Assembly: GCF_014650895.1 (NCBI RefSeq)
Contig: NZ_BMVV01000009.1
Span: forward strand, 65,102 to 129,101
From: Streptomyces omiyaensis
GTDB taxonomy: Bacteria; Actinomycetota; Actinomycetes; Streptomycetales; Streptomycetaceae
DNA: 64,000 nucleotides
Reading direction: 5' to 3'
The position numbers and the translations under genes are program-made. This document shows positions 61,987 to 64,000 of this stretch, one piece after another. The notes beneath the pieces were generated by a model that was given only the letters and a program-made list of their open reading frames with translations, was not told the DNA's origin and searched no databases. The number at the start of each line of letters is the position of its first letter. Position 1 is the first letter of the stretch.

Positions 61987-62493
61987 ATGCCCAGACTGCG
62001 AACGGCGATCCACAGTGCCCGTGACAGAGGCGTCCTGCCGCAGTACCGACCGGACGGGAACGTACGCCAGCTCGTCCGGCGCCTCGACATGCTGGCCCCG
62101 ATCTCCACACGCCATCTCATCGCGCTCCTCGACGGCCTGCACATCGTGGTTGCGCCTCAGCCGTCTCCGGCGCCACCACCCCCGGAACCGCAGGTCTCAC
62201 CACGGCCCGAGATCACGGTGCGGGTCGAGGGTGCCGGAGGAGCCGCCGTCTTCGTCGTCGACGGCGTGCGGTTCGCCCGCAACGCCACGGTGATCGTCAG
62301 GGTCGTGGACGACGCACTCGCCCAACGCGCCTTCCAGCTGCCTTCCGACGGGGGAGGCGTGCTGCGGATGCGCCAGAGCATTCCGTGCGTCTCCGGCCTG
62401 GCGTTGCACTTCTCCGCGACGGACGGACGACGGGACCGGAACGATCTGACCGGTGTCCTGTGGAGCAACACCGTCACCCACTCGTGTCCGTGA
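61987..62493 (+). CDS. Hypothetical protein of the right-end module
   Basis: 168 residues. Helical N-terminus (NVRQLVRRLDMLAPISTRHL), Pro-rich linker (PSPAPPPPEPQ), then a beta-sandwich-like domain (ITVRVEGAGGAAVFVVDGVR, NATVIVRVVDD) with two cysteines. No signal peptide. Between two unusual genes on the same strand, so it may belong with them. I do not recognise it. Confidence 0.7.
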   Translation: MPRLRTAIHSARDRGVLPQYRPDGNVRQLVRRLDMLAPISTRHLIALLDGLHIVVAPQPSPAPPPPEPQVSPRPEITVRVEGAGGAAVFVVDGVRFARNATVIVRVVDDALAQRAFQLPSDGGGVLRMRQSIPCVSGLALHFSATDGRRDRNDLTGVLWSNTVTHSCP

Positions 62494-62557
62494 GTCCATG
62501 AGCCCACGACCGGGGACCGAGCACCTGCTCTTCACCACCCACCACCCCCCACCCACC

Positions 62558-62580
62558 ACCCGGGATCCGTGTTCCCGGGT
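62558..62580. terminator. Hairpin ACCCGGGA/TCCCGGGT
   Basis: 8-bp perfect stem with a 7-nt loop in the 105-bp gap before the HExxH gene. No T-run. Could be a terminator or RNA-processing site. Confidence 0.6.
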
Positions 62581-62598
62581 GCGTCCTGACCGATCGGG

Positions 62599-63843
62599 AT
62601 GTCCACCATGACCTCACTGAAACAGAGCGTCCGTCGATTCGACCTCTACGCACCCCCGCGGATCGTCAGTCTCCGTGAAGTGGCCGACGGCGTCGGGGCC
62701 GAACGCCCCGTCTCCGCGCGCGAGGTGCTGCGCCGCCTCGACGCGGTGCCGAGTGAGGTGAGGCTCGCCGAGCCGGTCACCACCGGAACGGCGCTCGGCG
62801 GGCGCGCCGAGATGGTCCTGCGGAGCAACGGCACCTACACGTCGACCGGACACATGCGCGCCACGGGCTTTCCGTCGTTCGCCTTCGTCGTCCAGCCCAC
62901 GGTGGAGGGCGGCGGCGGCCGCTTCCGGGCCCTGGCCGTGCACCAAGGCCGCGTCTTCGGCACGGACACGCCGGGCGACCGGCAGCGGAACTGGTCCGAG
63001 GACGGTCGCAACGAAGCCGTCCGGCAAAACTGGCTCACCTTCGCGCGCGACGCCCGGCTCACGGTCCGCAAGGAATGGGAGGTGTCCGGGGTCCTCGGGA
63101 CACTGGGGGACATCGCGACGGCCGTCGCCCAGTTCGTCGGTGCGGCGGCCGTGACCGGATCCGGAGGCATGGCGGCGGCACTGGTCATCGGCTCCCGGCT
63201 CGGCGAGGCCGCACACGAACCGTGGCCTTTCCCGGGGCTGCCCGTCGGCGTGACGATCGCCTCCGGGGTGCTGCTCGTCTTCGGCCCGGCCGCGATCGTT
63301 CCGGCACTGGCCGCAGGCGTCGCCGTCGAGGCCCTCGTCGACCACCGGCCCCTGTCGACCGAGGAGGAGGCCTTCGCCGTCAAGGTCTTCGGACCCACCC
63401 TCCCCCCTCGCGAACAGATCATCCTGACCAACATCAGCGGCCTGGACGACCGCGCGTTCGTCGTCCCCGGTGCGGGCGGCTCGTACCTGGTCAATCTCGG
63501 AGACCACTTCGACGACCCGATGGCTCCCCGGGGGAAGTACCGCCAACGCGGTCAGATGCTGATACACGAACTGACGCACGTGTGGCAGGCGAAGCGGTGG
63601 CCGGCGACCACGTACTTCTGCCAGGGCGTCACCGAGAGCACCTACGAACCGGGCGGCGACCCCGGCCGGCCGTGGTCTGCGTACGGGATCGAGCAGCAGG
63701 CCACCATTGTCGACCGGTGGTACGCGGCCGACCCCGGCTTCCTCACCGGCGAGTTCCAGAAGCCGCACCCGAACTTCTCCCTCAAGGCCGCCCACCCCTA
63801 CGACCACTACATCCACCTCCACATCCGGGCCGGTATGACCTGA
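62599..63843 (+). CDS. HExxH putative metallopeptidase-like protein
   Basis: 414 residues. Positions about 310-330 read GQMLIHELTHVWQAKRW, a zinc-binding HExxH motif, followed by Gln/Thr-rich YGIEQQATIVDRWY where a third ligand (Glu) could lie. Two hydrophobic stretches at about 170-240 (GGMAAALVIG, PVGVTIASGVLLVFGPAAIVP) look like membrane or pore helices. No signal peptide. The unusual mix suggests a toxin-like or self-processing protein, but this is inference. Alternative ATG 9 bp downstream. Confidence 0.72.
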   Translation: MSTMTSLKQSVRRFDLYAPPRIVSLREVADGVGAERPVSAREVLRRLDAVPSEVRLAEPVTTGTALGGRAEMVLRSNGTYTSTGHMRATGFPSFAFVVQPTVEGGGGRFRALAVHQGRVFGTDTPGDRQRNWSEDGRNEAVRQNWLTFARDARLTVRKEWEVSGVLGTLGDIATAVAQFVGAAAVTGSGGMAAALVIGSRLGEAAHEPWPFPGLPVGVTIASGVLLVFGPAAIVPALAAGVAVEALVDHRPLSTEEEAFAVKVFGPTLPPREQIILTNISGLDDRAFVVPGAGGSYLVNLGDHFDDPMAPRGKYRQRGQMLIHELTHVWQAKRWPATTYFCQGVTESTYEPGGDPGRPWSAYGIEQQATIVDRWYAADPGFLTGEFQKPHPNFSLKAAHPYDHYIHLHIRAGMT

Positions 63844-63856
63844 ACCCTCCGGTCCG

Positions 63857-63879
63857 CCCCCGCTTCGTGCGCGCGGGGG
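63857..63879. terminator. Hairpin between convergent genes
   Basis: CCCCCGC (63857-63863) and GCGGGGG (63873-63879) around a 9-nt loop, between the stop of the HExxH gene and that of the leftward gene. Confidence 0.7.
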
Positions 63880-64000
63880 TCAGGTGGGGCGGAAGACGCG
63901 GAGGCCGGAGACCTCGAAGGACATCTCGTTCGTCCCCGGATCGGGTGCGGGGTGGTAGCGGCCGGCGCACACCGAGAGGTTGACGATCAGGCAGGCGTGC
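63880..64000 (-). CDS. 3' end of a leftward gene, function not determined
   Basis: 39 residues to TGA at 63882-63880: LIVNLSVCAGRYHPAPDPGT and VSGLRVFRPT. The pattern LIVNLSV followed by a closing strand resembles the end of beta-sandwich secreted glycosidases (GH16-like), but the fragment is too short to assign. Start outside the window. Confidence 0.5.
   Translation of the reverse strand, partial: HACLIVNLSVCAGRYHPAPDPGTNEMSFEVSGLRVFRPT

Noticed and set aside
60939..63843. Assigning the right-end module to a phage or contractile injection system
   Set aside because: No sheath, tube, baseplate, portal or capsid genes are seen in the window.

Overview
The window is high-GC actinobacterial chromosome, almost certainly Streptomyces or a close relative. 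Third codon positions are nearly all G or C, GTG starts are common, genes are chained by 4-bp ATGA/GTGA overlaps, and the content is typical (SSI protease inhibitor, SigE-type ECF sigma factor, SpoIIE/PP2C phosphatase, Lrp/TetR/DeoR regulators, leaderless leader peptides). No rRNA, tRNA, CRISPR array, transposase or integrase was found.

Layout. (1) 1-12.1 kb: accessory, probably the flank of a larger natural-product locus. It holds an acyltransferase cut by the left edge, a two-module Lrp regulator, an MFS exporter coupled to an M20 amidohydrolase, a family III CoA-transferase, an acyl-CoA ligase, a UDP-sugar dehydrogenase and a calerythrin-like EF-hand protein. The CoA-transferase and the dehydrogenase each carry a rare TTA codon, a sign of bldA control. 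(2) 12.2-25.6 kb: two divergent, translationally coupled operons that look like one uncharacterised biosynthetic cluster. Leftward: two Gfo/Idh/MocA dehydrogenases, a 745-residue fusion of an inosose-isomerase-like TIM barrel with an M20 deacylase, an Ldh2-type dehydrogenase and a small unknown protein. Rightward: two DegT/DnrJ aminotransferases, an FAD amine-oxidase-like enzyme, an AMP ligase, a methyltransferase and a UbiA prenyltransferase. A working guess is an amino-sugar or aminocyclitol-like core that is acylated, methylated and prenylated. (3) 25.6-37.8 kb: mostly ordinary genes (ECF sigma unit, SDR, aldo/keto reductase, MFS pump, cupin, secreted PHB depolymerase, two large unknowns). 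(4) 38.0-44.4 kb: an attenuator-controlled IlvN/IlvM-like ACT protein, then an N-acetylgalactosamine island (GH109 enzyme, secreted CBM-like protein, AgaS-like SIS isomerase, class II aldolase, DeoR repressor). (5) 45.1-47.9 kb: a two-component system whose response regulator has a Gly/Asp-rich insertion, beside a deletion scar. (6) 48.2-52.2 kb: a sulfur amino-acid island. A Met-rich leader peptide with an intrinsic terminator precedes a SAM-hydroxide-adenosyltransferase-like gene, and a Cys-type leader peptide precedes a polar amino-acid ABC transporter. (7) 52.2-60.6 kb: single-gene units (SSI, Lrp, SMP-30, PP2C, TetR with quinone reductase, VOC protein) between several decayed genes. (8) 60.9-64 kb: a tail-fibre-like repeat protein, an unknown protein and an HExxH protein, then the end of a leftward gene.

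Most notable are the divergent cluster with its TIM-M20 fusion, three leader-peptide ORFs in one 11-kb stretch (two with intrinsic terminators), and repeated erosion at the 3' ends of convergent genes. All functional calls are from reading translated sequence and motifs; no database search was run.
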